Shown here: positions 25,416 through 38,546 of the stretch, one piece after another
Numbering within the stretch: position 1 is the stretch's first letter
Layout of the letters: every line of letters starts with the position of its first letter
Assembly: GCF_048128805.1 (NCBI RefSeq)
Contig: NC_136016.1
Location: 18,126,176 to 18,190,175, forward strand
Reading direction: 5' to 3'
From: Centroberyx gerrardi
Taxonomy: Eukaryota; Chordata; Actinopteri; Beryciformes; Berycidae
DNA: 64,000 bases
Translations under genes and position numbers: made by a program
Notes under the pieces: generated by a model
What the model was told of the DNA's origin: nothing
The model's database searches: none
What the model saw: only the letters and a program-made list of their open reading frames with translations

Positions 25416-25780
25416 CTAGGGTTAGACTGATATATCAGGCTGATATTGGCCTTTGAATATAAATCAGATATTGGCCAGTCAGTGTTTCCCAGTGCTGATA
25501 GGATGGAGGAGAGGATATGATTTTATTCAACCAGCTTCCTGGGTGTCAGTCTGTAAAAACAGCAGTGAAACCTGCCTCACCTGCCTTAAGAAGCCTATGA
25601 ATTGCCTTTGTATGGATTTTCACTGGGTAAATAATTAAATTATGGGGACCGAATCCTTGTATTTTGGGGACTTTCTGGTCAAATTGAAATATACAGCACA
25701 AAACATGACTATTGGCAGCTTCCAAAAACCCCAAAACATCTTATTTATCACCCTTCAAAAACCCATCTGTCGAACCCTAG
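25416..25780. mobile_element. Probable MITE with CTAGGGTT terminal repeats
   Basis: The left end CTAGGGTTAGACTGATATAT (25416 on) and the right end ...CGAACCCTAG (to 25780) are imperfect inverted repeats about 16 bases long. GATATTGGCC-type motifs follow the left end, as in common fish repeats. It lies about 40 bases after the tnfrsf12a stop, so it would be part of the 3' UTR. Confidence 0.5.
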
Positions 25781-27835
25781 TCACGACACGTTATTAATTC
25801 TAAATGTGAGTAATATTTTAATCTTGTATAGTTTATGACAACGACCAGGCATGACACTCTCTCCGTTAAATAGACTTTTTTTATCTTGGCACCACATTAA
25901 AAATGCGACGTTTCGTTCTCATGGATTGCCCCCATCTGTAAAGCAGCACCTCTTCTCTACGTTTGTTTGAGCTCAATCTTTTTTTTTTTCTTCTTGAACC
26001 TTGTATAGTTTGACATAACGTGAATGTAAACTCACCAGACTTTAATCAGTCCCATGTCTTCCACAGCCTCATCTTTCTCTGGAAACAGATGTGACGGAAC
26101 CAAGGAAAGACTGGTTCAGAGTCAGAAGACGCTCTGTGCCATGAACTGTACTCTGACCACAGGGTATCTTTTGAGTAGAAACGGACCATTTTAATTTATT
26201 ATACTGTTCAAAGCAGAGATGTGCTCAGTTCTCATACTCGGCGTAGGTTCAAGTGCGGATACGAGTCCAACAGTGCACTGATCATGTGACTTACAAAGAG
26301 CAACTCTCACACCTCTTTAGGAATAGTGACATTATACTAGCGGTGGTATCATTTTCACATTTTACTTGCCTTAATATTAGAATTCTTATAAAATTTGGAT
26401 TTGGAAGCCTTTGTCGTGTACATATATAGTGTGTATATATATATTTTTAGATTCAGAAATTTGACAAAACTGCAGTCATCCTTCCAGAGTGACAGACGCC
26501 GCCCCAAAACCTGTATTGTATTTTCTATCACCAGCAGGACTCCAGTGAATGTAACACAGCTTTTGTTGCCTGCCGGGCCACAGTTTGGTCGCCTGCTATC
26601 CAGCCGGGTTAGGAGGGGTCTATTTGCTGGTCATTTACCACAACAACAGCCTCTTTTAAGATGAACCACAACAAGTGAGCAAGACATACTGTTAGGCACA
26701 TCAAGGCCATTTGAATGTAGCTATACTTTTTTTAGGTGAAATGTATTATCCCTGCCAGTACCTCCATTTTAGAACGTGTGTACCTGTTCTTTCGAGAGCC
26801 TGATACAGTAAAAGTTGTTGATAAAGGGAGTGAAACTTTCTTATGCACTGTTCCTGGGTCTCCTGAGAACAAAAACAGACCCTCCATTGCAGGTCATTTT
26901 CAATATTGTTTCCATGTTACAAAGTTGTGATTTGTTTTTGTTTTTTTGGTAGGATTTTGCTGTATTACCCCCAATTACCCACATGTTATTGTCCCTGTGG
27001 TAAATAACATGTGAGAGTATCAGTGCTTGTAGGGCAGGATGTTTGAAACACTAGACATGCAATCCCAAAACTGCTAACAAGATATGAGAAGGTTGCAAGG
27101 AATGTACTGTAGTGAAAATTGCACCTATAATGTCTTAGGTGGAGCTACATAATCACATTACTTACTAACTCTGACCTGTCAAATCCTTTCAGATCTGCAA
27201 CAGGGCAAAAGACATGTAATGTCCAGGAAGTCTAGCAAAAAGCTAAGTGGTCACGTGAATCATTGAGTGATTTGGGGGGGAAAAATAGTTTGTTTTTTCA
27301 CTTTGCTTCCCTGTTTTTGTTTTTCAAAATGATCTTTATCTTCAAACTATGATGTGGCACCTGTTCCTTAAGGTGATGCATCAAGATAATTTGCCAGGCA
27401 AAATATTGAGATATGTGGTGTGTGACTGACGATGTTCTGTTCAGATCATGTTGTGGATCTGCTTGTGGGTAAACTGCTCGCCCCCTGGCAGTAAAATTGG
27501 GGAATTCGTTAAAATACAGATACTTGCATTTTTTTTTAATATCTTTATATTATTTATTTTTTAAAGTATCTTGCCACGTTGAGTTGCATCAACTGCTACA
27601 TGTGGATATTGATCGTCAAAGGGACTCCTGTGAAGATTTTTGTACAACTTCTACCAGGCCAGCCAACATTGTTACTGAGCAATAACTAACATTTTTTGCA
27701 TCTTTTTCTTGCTTTCTAGTTGTGTGTAATTGTATATACATGCACTGGCTTCTTTTAGTTAATGCAATGTTACAAATAAACTGTGCTTTGTGTACCAAAT
27801 GTATTTTCACAATAAAATTGACAACTTTCATTAAA
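25781..27835 (+). other. Probable long tnfrsf12a 3' UTR or intergenic sequence
   Basis: Possible plus-strand poly(A) signals AATAAA lie at about 27775 and 27813. No coding exon with conserved content is found; open frames at 26395-26664 and 26736-26930 have no domain. If transcription runs to 27.8 kb the 3' UTR would be about 2.4 kb, much longer than in mammals. Confidence 0.35.
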
Positions 27836-30800
27836 AATGCAAGGATTATTGATCTGCAAACATGTCATTTACCATTATTTTTAATTGGAAACATTCTTAT
27901 ATCTACTTTGTTATGAGCAGCTTAATATGTAATGATATACATCTCACATTCACTGTCTGAGAAGAATATAGACACAGAACACATTGTATTTTCCAAGTCA
28001 TTTAATTTCAACAACTAATTTTCAATAATTTGCTTATATTCTAAACTAAGTTCTAACAAAGAAGTAAAAATCTACGCTTCAGAGTGACAAAATAGTTATA
28101 TAAATATGAATTAAATATTGAGCAGACTTGTTTCTGAGCACTAAAAATTCAATAAATCAGAATGTGTGGTATATGCTTTTTATTACACAATAGCTAATCT
28201 AGCAGTTTTCTCCTGCAGAAGAAAATCTTGCCATAAATGTACAGAGATCCAACCAATATTTCATCCTAATATTTACAGAGCTCTGAGATAAACACATGAC
28301 ACAAATACTAGGCTGTGATTGTGATCAATGACAGAGGAGTGAACATATAAGTGCCATAGGAGAAGGGACCGGGATCATTTTGGAAAACAATAAGTCAGTT
28401 TACAGTTTTAACTGAAATGTTGACGTGTCATTTTACATGTAGGCTACCATGGCATATGAAAATACATTACAGTAAGACAGTCTAAATCATCACAATTAAT
28501 GCACGTAAGATTTTAAATAATGTAACAAAATGGCAGATGGCAAGTTGTCAAGACTGTCATGGTTTTGAAGGCTATTGTTTGTATCCAGAATATACTGAAT
28601 CTGATAATGTCACTGTACTCAATACAATGGTAAGACATAAAACAAATGAGAGATGAATTGAATCCATGCACTGAAACAATATCTTCTAAGAGTTCAGCAT
28701 ATTGCTTAAATATTACGACCCGCAAACTCAGGTGAGGTGAACTATCAGACAGCCCAGCCAACTCGTTCACGGTCAACTGGAGACGAGTCCCGGGGGGAAA
28801 AAGCATCGACACCCCGACAAACAACCGTCTCCGCTGGTTGGCTGCATTATTACAGACTTCACTTCCCCTTAGGCTACAAGCTTCTCTACTACCAAATGTG
28901 CAAATACAACTTTGAAAATGGCAAATCGCAGAGAAGGAATCATGTTGTGGTGAAAACGGCTCTTGCAAACCATGAAGTAAAACCATTACGTTGATGCTTC
29001 ATAGATTATCAGTCTATGTGTCTTACAATTACTATCAAAGTTTGCATGATTACAGTGTATTCTCTAGAATTAAGCTGCATGAGGCATTAAATATCAGTTG
29101 CTAGGTAGGCAGGGCTTTTGATGAGGTATTTCATACGTCTGACCAGTGCCACACATATTAATATATGAAATGTAACGTATAAGGCATAAAGAAAATCAAA
29201 TTTCATACTGTTAAAATGACACCGAAGGCCATGTGTTCTCCACTCCACTTTCCTAGATTTCTGATTTGTCAAAAAAGAAACGGCCAAAGGAACAACAGGC
29301 ACCATAGACAAATAAAAAAATAATTAACCCAAAGAATCAATAATTGCACATTTATCACAGAACAGTAAGTTGTTAATTGACAGTGAAGATGAAACTGGTT
29401 CTTTTCTTTAAACCCATAAAGCTAAGTTTGTAGCAATACTTGTGCTTACCTGAAATTAGGAGTATTGACCACATATACTGATATTTTAACATACAAACAA
29501 AAAATACCCTAAATCATTATATTTTGTTTGTCTCATATACAGCTTTTGAGGGGAAAAACCATTGATGGGGACAGGAGCAAAAAGGAACCACTTTCACTTC
29601 ACTGTTGCAATACTTTTGCCACCGAGTGCATAAAGACGTTTTAACTAGTTGTGGCTGAGCAGGTTAACAAATCAGAAGATTAATAATATTCCAGAATAAA
29701 CGGAATTCGCAAATCAGAAACATGAAAAAGACAAAATAAACATTGTGTTCTACAGTATACCAATTACAGTGAGAAAAGGTTTGTTCACATGAAACGGTTA
29801 ATTGCTACAATCGACTTACGTTTTAGGCACTGGCACTTAAACATAACTGATGCTTCTCAAAGGTTCGAGGGGGATTACAATTCAAGAGCATGCAATGCAT
29901 GTGAAGTTACAACAAAATGTATCAACAATGTTACAGAGAGACAACGGACAAGAAAGTTGACAATTACATGAGCAAAAATATATAGGTGTAGAAATGGCAC
30001 AAGTGAAAAATATCATGCTCAGTTCAGAAACTGATTATCTACAATGTTTTACACATCAGGTATGTTCCTTTTGAAGGTTTCCCCTGAGTGTTGCCAATAA
30101 CACCGTCCTTGGCTAATTCATTCCTACCTGTTGTAACTGAGAACTGCGGAATTACAAATCGATTGATGAAGTTCCTTAAAGGCTACATGAGTCTTAGAAG
30201 ACGCAAATTTTTTTTTTTACAACATTCATAAAAAGTTTTTCTATTAAAATATGCACAGAAAATAAAATCAATAGAACAGGAATAAATTATTAAATACATC
30301 CATTTTAGCATACAATGCCACTCAAACGTGAACTTGAATATTATTAGCAGTACAACCATTTACTTGATTACATGATTTCAGTAAATCACTTTGCCATTGA
30401 CCTTTGGATACACCCAGAGGTATTTGACTGAATAATAACAGGCTTGCCCTATGTGAAATCTCAAAGGAAAGTGACAGTCCTTTGACACCTATGGCAAAGC
30501 TGACAAAAGGATTCAGAGATAAATATAGTCTGTATATTTTCTTTTGTAAGGAACTTACGGAGGCACTGAACACAATTATACATAGCAAGAGAGGAAATAT
30601 CACCTTTATCAGAACAGTACCGTCTCATAAAAAAGCAAGTCATCAACGTGTTGATCATGTTCTCACATGGACCTGGGCTGCAGTTTTCTGTTCACTTTGG
30701 TTGGTTGGTTTGTTGAAGAGGAATGAGGGGAGACTGGACTCTTTAATGTATTGATCAGCCGCCCCCATCAGACAGTTCAGTATTCTGGGATCTTGTGTAC

Positions 30801-31050
30801 TCCATGGAAAACATTGAGACCTTATAAAAAGCGGTCTGACCGATAAACCCTCTGGAGACTTTTCATTGACGTCGCCATCCGTTGCAGAGGTAAGATTGGA
30901 AGTCAATAATGAAATGTGCGTGTCTTCAAAGGAGTTTTTGTCAGGACCTCGGGGCACTTTCTGAAAAAATACTGTTTTACAATTATTGATAGAGGGATAA
31001 ATAAGAGGACCACTTGCCCTCTCTTCTCTTATATACTCTAGAATCCTACT
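27836..31050 (-). other. Region 3' of znf646, probable long 3' UTR or spacer
   Basis: AT-rich DNA with no recognisable exon. A 157-codon minus-strand frame (28513-28986) resembles no family I know. The region may hold the znf646 3' UTR, but I could not fix a poly(A) site. Confidence 0.4.
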
Positions 31051-34000
31051 TCAAAGGAAAGACCCCATGTCCAGGTCCATAAAAGTGTTAGCATCCATGC
31101 TAAAAGAGGAGTCGTAGGCCTGGGTGTTCTGGTGCATCTTCTGATGGTGTCGCAGGTTGGACTTGCTGGAAAAGCTCTTATCGCACAGCAGGCAGGCAAA
31201 GGGCTTCTCTTTGGTGTGGATTCTTCGGTGACATATGAGCTGAGTGGACACGCGGAAGGCCTTGCCGCACTCCAGGCATTGGTAGCGCTTGGGCTCCGTA
31301 TGAATGCGCCGGTGGTTCTTGAGAGCCATCAGGTTGGTGAACTCTTTCTGGCAGACGGAGCAGAAGAAGGAGCCCGTCTTATGGCTGTTCTTGTGGTTGA
31401 GCAGGGAGCCGGCGTGGCGGTAAGTGCGTCCACAGTGCTCACAGACGTGGCTCTTCTCTTCTGTGCCAGGGGCGTCATTACTCTCCTGTGGGTCAGAAAT
31501 GCTACTTGGCATATGGGACAACGGTGGGACCAGCTTGGGCATTCCCTCCATCCCCATGGTCTGATTTATGCCCGCGTCCCAGCAGAGATTGTTATCCATG
31601 GGCGCACCCATGCCTTGTTGATAGTGGCCCTGAGCCCTGTGGTGCATGTCTTGGTGCTGCTGGTAGCTGGCTGTGTTGGGAAAGCTCTGTTGGCAGGGGC
31701 TGCAGACCACAGACCGGTCCTTTGAGTGCACCTCCATGTGGCTCTGCAGGTGTGCGATTAGACAGAAGGTCTTGCCGCACTCGGGACAGCAGTGTCGCTT
31801 CATCTGGGAGTGTATCTGTAGAGTGAGAGGATCAGGGAATGTCTGGAGACACAAGGTACAGTGGTGGAGGTTTTCGGAGTGTGTCTTTTTATGGTTGAGG
31901 AGGGAGCCAGCGTGGCGGTAGGAGCGCCCACACAGGTCACACCTGCAGCAGGGACACGTTCATATTCAATCCTTAATATTCCATTGCTACCCTGATCATT
32001 TTACCCAACAGTGAATTACTTCTAAACTGGAAATGACTGATAATATTGATAACTCATTTCTTACAATTATACTTCAAAATAATCCACAAACATTCAAAAT
32101 AGCAGTCAGAACAGTTATGTACAACAAATGGCATATATTAATATAAATATTAATCTGAAAAATACATACTACAGTAATGATGACTCAAAAGACAGAACAT
32201 GACTTACATACTCAGTTCACAATGGGACAGTAACTCACATGAAGCACTTGTCTCCACTCTCTGACTGATGGACACCAGCTCTCGTTGCGTTATCCTGCCC
32301 CCTCCGGCAGCGATGCCTCTTCAGGCCGGACCGGCCCTGGAAGCTCTTGCCACATGCAGGGCAGCTGAAGTGACTTGCCACCCGGTTGTGCACCTTCTGA
32401 TGGTTGTGCAGGATACTGGCAAGACGGAAGGCCTTTCCGCACGTGAGACACACATATTTTTTCTTCTGTGTGTGGATACGTGTATGATTGCGTAAAGCCA
32501 TGGGGTTGGTGAAGGGCTTAGAGCAAAATGTGCAGCTGAAGTGTCCTGTCTTGTGGGTGTTTTTGTGGTTCAGGAGGCTGCCTGCGTGACGGTAGCTGCG
32601 ATTGCATATGCTGCACGTGAAAGGCCGCTCCTCTTTATTTAGGGACATATCTGTTTGTGCAACACTATTGCCTGAAGGTCCATCACAGGTGTGGGCTGCC
32701 AGTTGGTCAACAGACAGAAACGCCTGCTTACATTCCTTGCACTTAAAGGCTCTAGTTTTTAGACCCCTCCTACTTCCTGCCCCGTCCTTTCTGAGGTCGG
32801 CACATACATGGGTTAGTAACTGCTTCTTTCCCCTGAAGCCTTTTCCACAGTTTTGGCAAGAATGTTTCTTATATGCAAAGTGGGTGCGCAAGTGGTTCTT
32901 CATTGCTAGTTGGTTAGAGTACGTGTTGTTACATACAGAACAGTAATATTCACCTGTCTTATGAGAGTTTCTGTGGTTGACCAGACTTCCTGCATGCCGA
33001 TATGTGCGCCCACATTGGTCACAGGCGAACGGACGGAGGTCGCCTGTGTCCTCTGATTTGACTAACGTCTCAGGCTTTGTTTGACCCGTTTTGCCTTCAG
33101 GGGGTTGTCTGCGCCGTCGGATGGGGGTCAAAGCCTGATTGGCATTTGCATTTTGGGACTGCATTCCTCCATCTGACCTGGTCCCATTCATCTGCATGAG
33201 GGCCTGGATCTGGTTGTTGAGTTCCTGGATTTTGGCTTGGTTCTCCTTGTGCCTTCTCAGGTGGTTCAATAGCTGCTTCTGAATTTTGAAGGCTTTCCCA
33301 CACTCATGGCAAGTATGCCTGGGGGAGGAGACAAGGCATTTGGTTAATCCTGTGTTTGCAAAACAAGGAACAGTCTACAGAAGGAATAGAGGTATGATGC
33401 CAAAACACATCTGCAATGCAGACAACAGAAACAACAGAAGCAATTCTTAGCTTGTTTCACTGCAGTGTTTTACAACAATCACTTTCAACAAGAATTGACA
33501 TAGCTGCCACATGAGTAAAAAAATGTCAGCATTTAATTTGTATAAATTATGTGAATTTTCTTAAAGCTGGCACTAACCTCTTTATATCAAAGTGGGACCT
33601 CTGGTGGTTTTTAAGGGCTAATAGATTGTAGAAGCGTTTCTGGCAAACAAGGCAGCGGAATACTCCAGTTTTGTGGGACTTCTTGTGGTTGAGAAGGGAG
33701 CCAGCGTGTCTATATGACCGCCCACACTGATCACACTTATACTGACGATCTTCATTATCAACATTTTCTTTGATGCGTCGCACTTCTTCAGCCTGGGAAA
33801 CATTTACTTTCATTTTCTCTTCACCATTTGTTGACTCATTTTTCCTCTCAGCTGTACAACCATGGTTCTCAAGATGATGGTAGTTGGTGCAGAAGATGCC
33901 ACAGCTGCCACAGATGATGCTCTGTGCCTCCAGCTTGCCTCCAGACCTGTCGCTATTGTTCATATGCAAACAGTTGACATCATCTACCTGGGCCTTGTTG

Positions 34001-36186
34001 TGTAGCAGCTGATGAGTGATTAAGTCCTGCCTCTTGGCAAAACTTTCCCCACATGTACTACAGATCATCATCTCTCCTGGCTCATCATCTTTCACTTCTT
34101 CATGGGAGGACATGGAAGAAGGCACTGAGCTTGCAGGGGTACCATGGGCCTGAGTGTGCCCACGGAGATGGCTCCTCAGAGCCCTCATGCTGGTGTAGCT
34201 GTTCCCACATACAGAGCATTGATAAAGATCTCCGTCATCATCCTCTTCAGAGTTATTACCTTCCCCACCGCCATTCAACTGATCACTATTTATATTTTCA
34301 TGGAAATTTTGTTCAAAGTAACTTTGGTCATGGCTACCATTCAGACCTTGGAATTCTACATTATCCCCTGTATTTCCTATGGCACACTGACCATTTCTGT
34401 CCTGGAAGTTTATATTACTGCCATAGCCATTGTTAGTAGCTTCATGTTGCTGTTGTAGCAGGGGGCAACTATGAGACTTGATCCCTGCAATGTCTGCGAA
34501 TGTCTCACCACAGTCTGCACACATGTGCCTCTGCATCAGGTGTTCGTCATGAGGTAGATGCACAGTCATATCCTGGGAATAATCCTGACTGAATTGCTCA
34601 TGGTACAACGCTCCATTGCTGTGGTCAACTGCATTCTCTTGATCAATACCGAGCATAGGGCCAGTATCCTCCTCCTCGTGTGAGGGGAAGCAGCCCTGCT
34701 GGTTTTCCAGAGTCAGAGGCTCAGAGGAGAGCCAGTCTCCCTCATTGTTCAGGCTAAAAGAGGATGGTTGAGCCTTGTGGAGGCGAAGGTGACTCCTGAG
34801 GGCGGCCAGATGAGGATAACTCTTTCTGCAGATCGAACACTGGTAAATCCCGACCTGATGGGACCTCTTATGGTTGATTAGGCTCCCAGAGTGCCGGTAG
34901 CTTTTACCACAGATCTGACACTTGAAGCGACGCCCATCAGAATCTGCAGCCAAGTTCTCTTCCATTTCACTTGCATCATCAGCATTTTGTGTATGTGCCA
35001 GGGTAGGATTGAGAATATCTGAGTCGATGACTGAGGGCTCTCCCTGAGTGTTGCTGGAGGATGGTGTTTGATTATTGGAGCAGTCTGAATAAATATGACC
35101 ATTATTTCTAATCTGCTCCTGGGGCTGATCATAATCTCCATGATTATCCATTGACGATGATACTGAAGGAACATTATTTACAGGAGATGCATAAAAATTT
35201 GACTCGGGAGAAGCAATACTGTTATCATATGATATATTATGGTTCTCTGACAAGCCATCCTGAAGCCCAAATGACACAGATGAAGAGTTATGCATTTGGA
35301 TGTGTTCCTGGAACTCCTCGTCACTGGGGAACAGTACTTGACATAGGTGGCAGAAATTTACTGGAGCATCCTGGCTCTGAGGTGAAAACTGGTCTGGTGT
35401 TGTGCCTGTGTACGTCACATCCATCGAACTAGGGTCTGCCCCACTTCTTGTCTTGTGAGTTCTCTGGTGGCTGTAGAGGGCAGCCATGTTACTGAACAGT
35501 TTGAAACAGACCGTGCACTCAAACATTCCTACCTGGTGAGTCTTTTTATGATTGGTCAGGCTTCGATGGTGTATGTATGACTTGTCACACAAATCACATC
35601 TGAAAGGTCGATTTGCTGCATCATCAGAGGTCTCAGTTTCCGCATTATGGACTAGCCCCATCTTGTCCTCAGTGGGGCTATTTTCTGTAGAAATTGCTAC
35701 ACTGGCTGACTGCTCACTGAAACAAAGTGAGTGATCGTTTTCAATTTCGTTTTCATGTCTATTTTCAAGTGTGGCATACTCCATGTCTACCTTCCTAAAC
35801 GACTGCTCCTTTGCTTGCCTGGCTAGATGAACCCTCTCGTGCGTAGCCAGTTGTGTAGCCAGACGAAATGCCTTCCCACATTCTGTGCAGGAGTACTTCT
35901 TCTGTGAAGTATGGCTCCGGAGGTGACTCTTCAGGGCCAAAGCATTAGAGTTTTCTTTGCCACATATTTGACATTGAAAAGAACCCACATCGTGCGTCTT
36001 CTTGTGGTTAGCCAAGCTACCAGCATGCCTGTAACCACGTCCACATTCATCACATTTAAATTTACGTTCCTCCTCCTGTCGGAGGTGACTATCCATGTGT
36101 TCTAGCAGACTGGGCATATTGGAGCATACCATGCCACACTGTTTGCAAGGGAAACCTTTTGTCCTGCCAGGCTCTTGCACAGCCAT
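31051..36186 (-). CDS. znf646: Zinc finger protein 646, many-fingered C2H2 protein
   Basis: Presumed nuclear DNA-binding regulator; its targets are unknown. Three coding exons, 36186-33578, 33318-32239 and 31942-31051, have GT/AG ends and join in frame to 4581 nt, 1526 residues (human ZNF646 about 1830). About 32 C2H2 or C2HC-type fingers are spread through the protein, many grouped in modules: a finger with YRHAGSL.NH, then one with an N..ALK.H helix, then one with CGKAFR...QL..H. About eight fingers carry YRHAGSL or YRHSGSL, the ZNF646 hallmark. Fingers are separated by acidic, Asn/Ser-rich linkers, not the tight TGEKP linkers of znf668. The zinc finger at the exon 1/2 junction is split by the intron (IKR / HTCHECGKAF). 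The ATG at 36186 opens MAVQEPGRTKG; an acceptor at about 36411 shows a 5' non-coding exon upstream. Confidence 0.92.
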
Positions 36187-37209
36187 TACAGGATAATAAT
36201 TGAAATAACTGAACCTGACAGAGATAGTATAAATAAGTGGAGGGGAAATGCATTAGATGTCTAGCTCGTCCATATGAAAAGAAGCCAATTCTTTGCAATA
36301 AGGTCCAAGGAGTGTCCAGGAAAGTGACACAACATAAGATGTTAAGCACCAGTTCCACGGCATTAGGAGGAGAGTGACTTGGGTTTGGGAGAGGCAGGCA
36401 AATCATGAAAGCTGTGGGGGGTAAAGAAAACGTCAATTAGAGATAAGCCAAGGAAAATGCATTAGTATGTTAGTTACAAACTCATTTTTCCTAAGACTGT
36501 GACAGTATGTTCATTCAATTTTATGTAATGAGTTAAGTTGATTCTACAATATCTTTAACTCAAAGAATAACATGCTATCACTCAATTTCCCCACAATTAT
36601 CATTAAAGTTTTATTTTATTCATACAATCATACTACAACATAATGTTAAACAAATCATACCATGCTCCCACGCCAGTTTTGTAGCGATAGAGAGCATCTC
36701 ATAGTTAGTTTTATTAACTATCTACAATTCTTTAGCCATGATGTACATCTTACAAAATCCATAAAGCCCTGCACAGCTATCCAAGTGCAATGTGCAAAAC
36801 GTAAATGTCCAGTCGAGCATAAACAACATTATGGATAAACTTAGGCTAGAAACTGTAGCTAGCCCGGCTTGTTGTCATGCTATATCTTCGCACTAGCGAG
36901 CTAACTCTACTAGCAATGTCAATAAACCGGGAGACCAACGCCTCACGCTTAAAATATATCGCCATTGTAAAAGTCCATATTCTCCGACATTTTAAAATGA
37001 ACCAAATAAATGTACTTGTGTTGACAGGGCCATGTTAACGTGCGGACAGGCTGACTACAGTGATGTTTGTTTTACAAAACAGTGAGCTAACGTTAGCATG
37101 CTAACCGCTACCTAGTAGCATCATCATGCTTAGCTAAACAAACATTGCACCAAAAAGCGAAGAAGTCGTTTTACGCGAAACCACCGTATCAACGCATAAG
37201 TCAAATGAA

Positions 37210-37932
37210 ATACCTTTTGCAGTTTTCATTCAATAAACACTTCCGACGGTGTATTTTAATTCAATACTTGGCTAACGTTATTTCTTGCTGTAAAGGGCAA
37301 CCCCCCTTTTTTTCCAATTGTCTTTTTTCTTCCATCCCCATTTCCACATTGCTCTTGTTGCTAGGAAACAGGAAATGTGTAGCACTGAAATACGTCCCCC
37401 TCTAAAGTAGCTATGTAAACTTGGTAACGTTACTTTTGAGTTAATAAACACTGCAGCGAGAGGAACTTTAAAGTCACTAGACAGCTATAATAACACGCAA
37501 ATAAAAAAAAACAACAATTCAGCCATTATTCTCAAGACTGTTCTATTCTCCATTTTCGCACATTGACAGCCTCTTTGAAATAACATAACGCAGCTTTTGA
37601 CGTCAGCTATGCAACATTATTCAGTTGTAATGTACACTGTAACCGCCGACTAGGCTTTGCAGACGTTTTTTCCATAATGTTATATAAACAACTAACTTTA
37701 TCAAGACGGACAACTTTTACTAGATAGTCGCTGAACTATCCAGCTAACTTGCTATTTTACCATTCGCGCAAGTGTTGCACACTTGGCTAACGTTACTCGA
37801 GAGCTTTCGTCATCATGGTCCTAAAGCCGTCCCTCAAAACTGCAGTCAACGCCAATCGCAGTGTCTCACAGTAAATGCAGTCGCATTGGCGTTTAATCCA
37901 GGCACTCTCGGCCAATTAATGCCCTGAATCAG
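37210..37932. promoter_or_regulatory. Head-to-head promoter region of znf646 and znf668
   Basis: A minus-strand donor near 37210 probably ends a znf646 5' non-coding exon. A plus-strand donor (GTAAGA) after 37932 ends a probable znf668 5' non-coding exon that joins the acceptor at about 38532. The divergent starts thus lie within about 700 bases. CG dinucleotides are more frequent here than in the surrounding introns. No TATA box is obvious. Confidence 0.55.
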
Positions 37933-38546
37933 GTAAGAAATAACTTTTTTATGGAAATACATACACGATGCAAAAGACAGAGCTAAATCCATTCCGTAAA
38001 ATCATGGTCATAATGATGATGACACTAGTGAGCGAGTAGGTGCAGCCGGTCCTAAAGCCAGCCATTTTGAGTAGGTAAAATAACTAGCAAGCAAGCTAGC
38101 GAAAGGGAAAACGTACATATTTACGTCCAGTTGTTTAAACCATCGCATCGACTCGTGATCGTTAGTTCTCGTACCAAAAGGTCTCCAGTCGTTTACATGT
38201 CTGTCTGTCATGCATTGCACATTGTGGTCTCCACACCATTGCGCTGCCAACTTCCTCTGGCATCAAGCGGTTAGCTTATTGTCCCTGAGGTCCTAATGCC
38301 AGCCATTTTGTGATTTAATACCACACACCCACAACATTCTATTATATTATACTATAGATTTGGTGCAGGTCCAGCAGCATCCACTGTCATTGACGTACTG
38401 CTCTGCAAATGCAAGACTGGCCTATGGCTTTGGTCTGCTGTCTGTTGATAAATCTAACTTCCAGTCTCATATCCTCATGCTAATATTCATCTTTTTATTT
38501 ACAGAATCCTTACAAATGCCTTTTTGTTTCCAGATATAACATAAAG

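Noticed and set aside
26395-26664. 89-codon plus-strand frame after tnfrsf12a
   Set aside because: No domain; it falls in the probable 3' UTR.
28513-28986. 157-codon minus-strand open frame downstream of znf646
   Set aside because: No recognisable domain, codon pattern or splice context; likely chance in 3' sequence.
31132-31725. 197-codon plus-strand open frame inside znf646
   Set aside because: Shadow of the finger-coding exon; composition is explained by reverse-complemented CGK/HxxxH codons.
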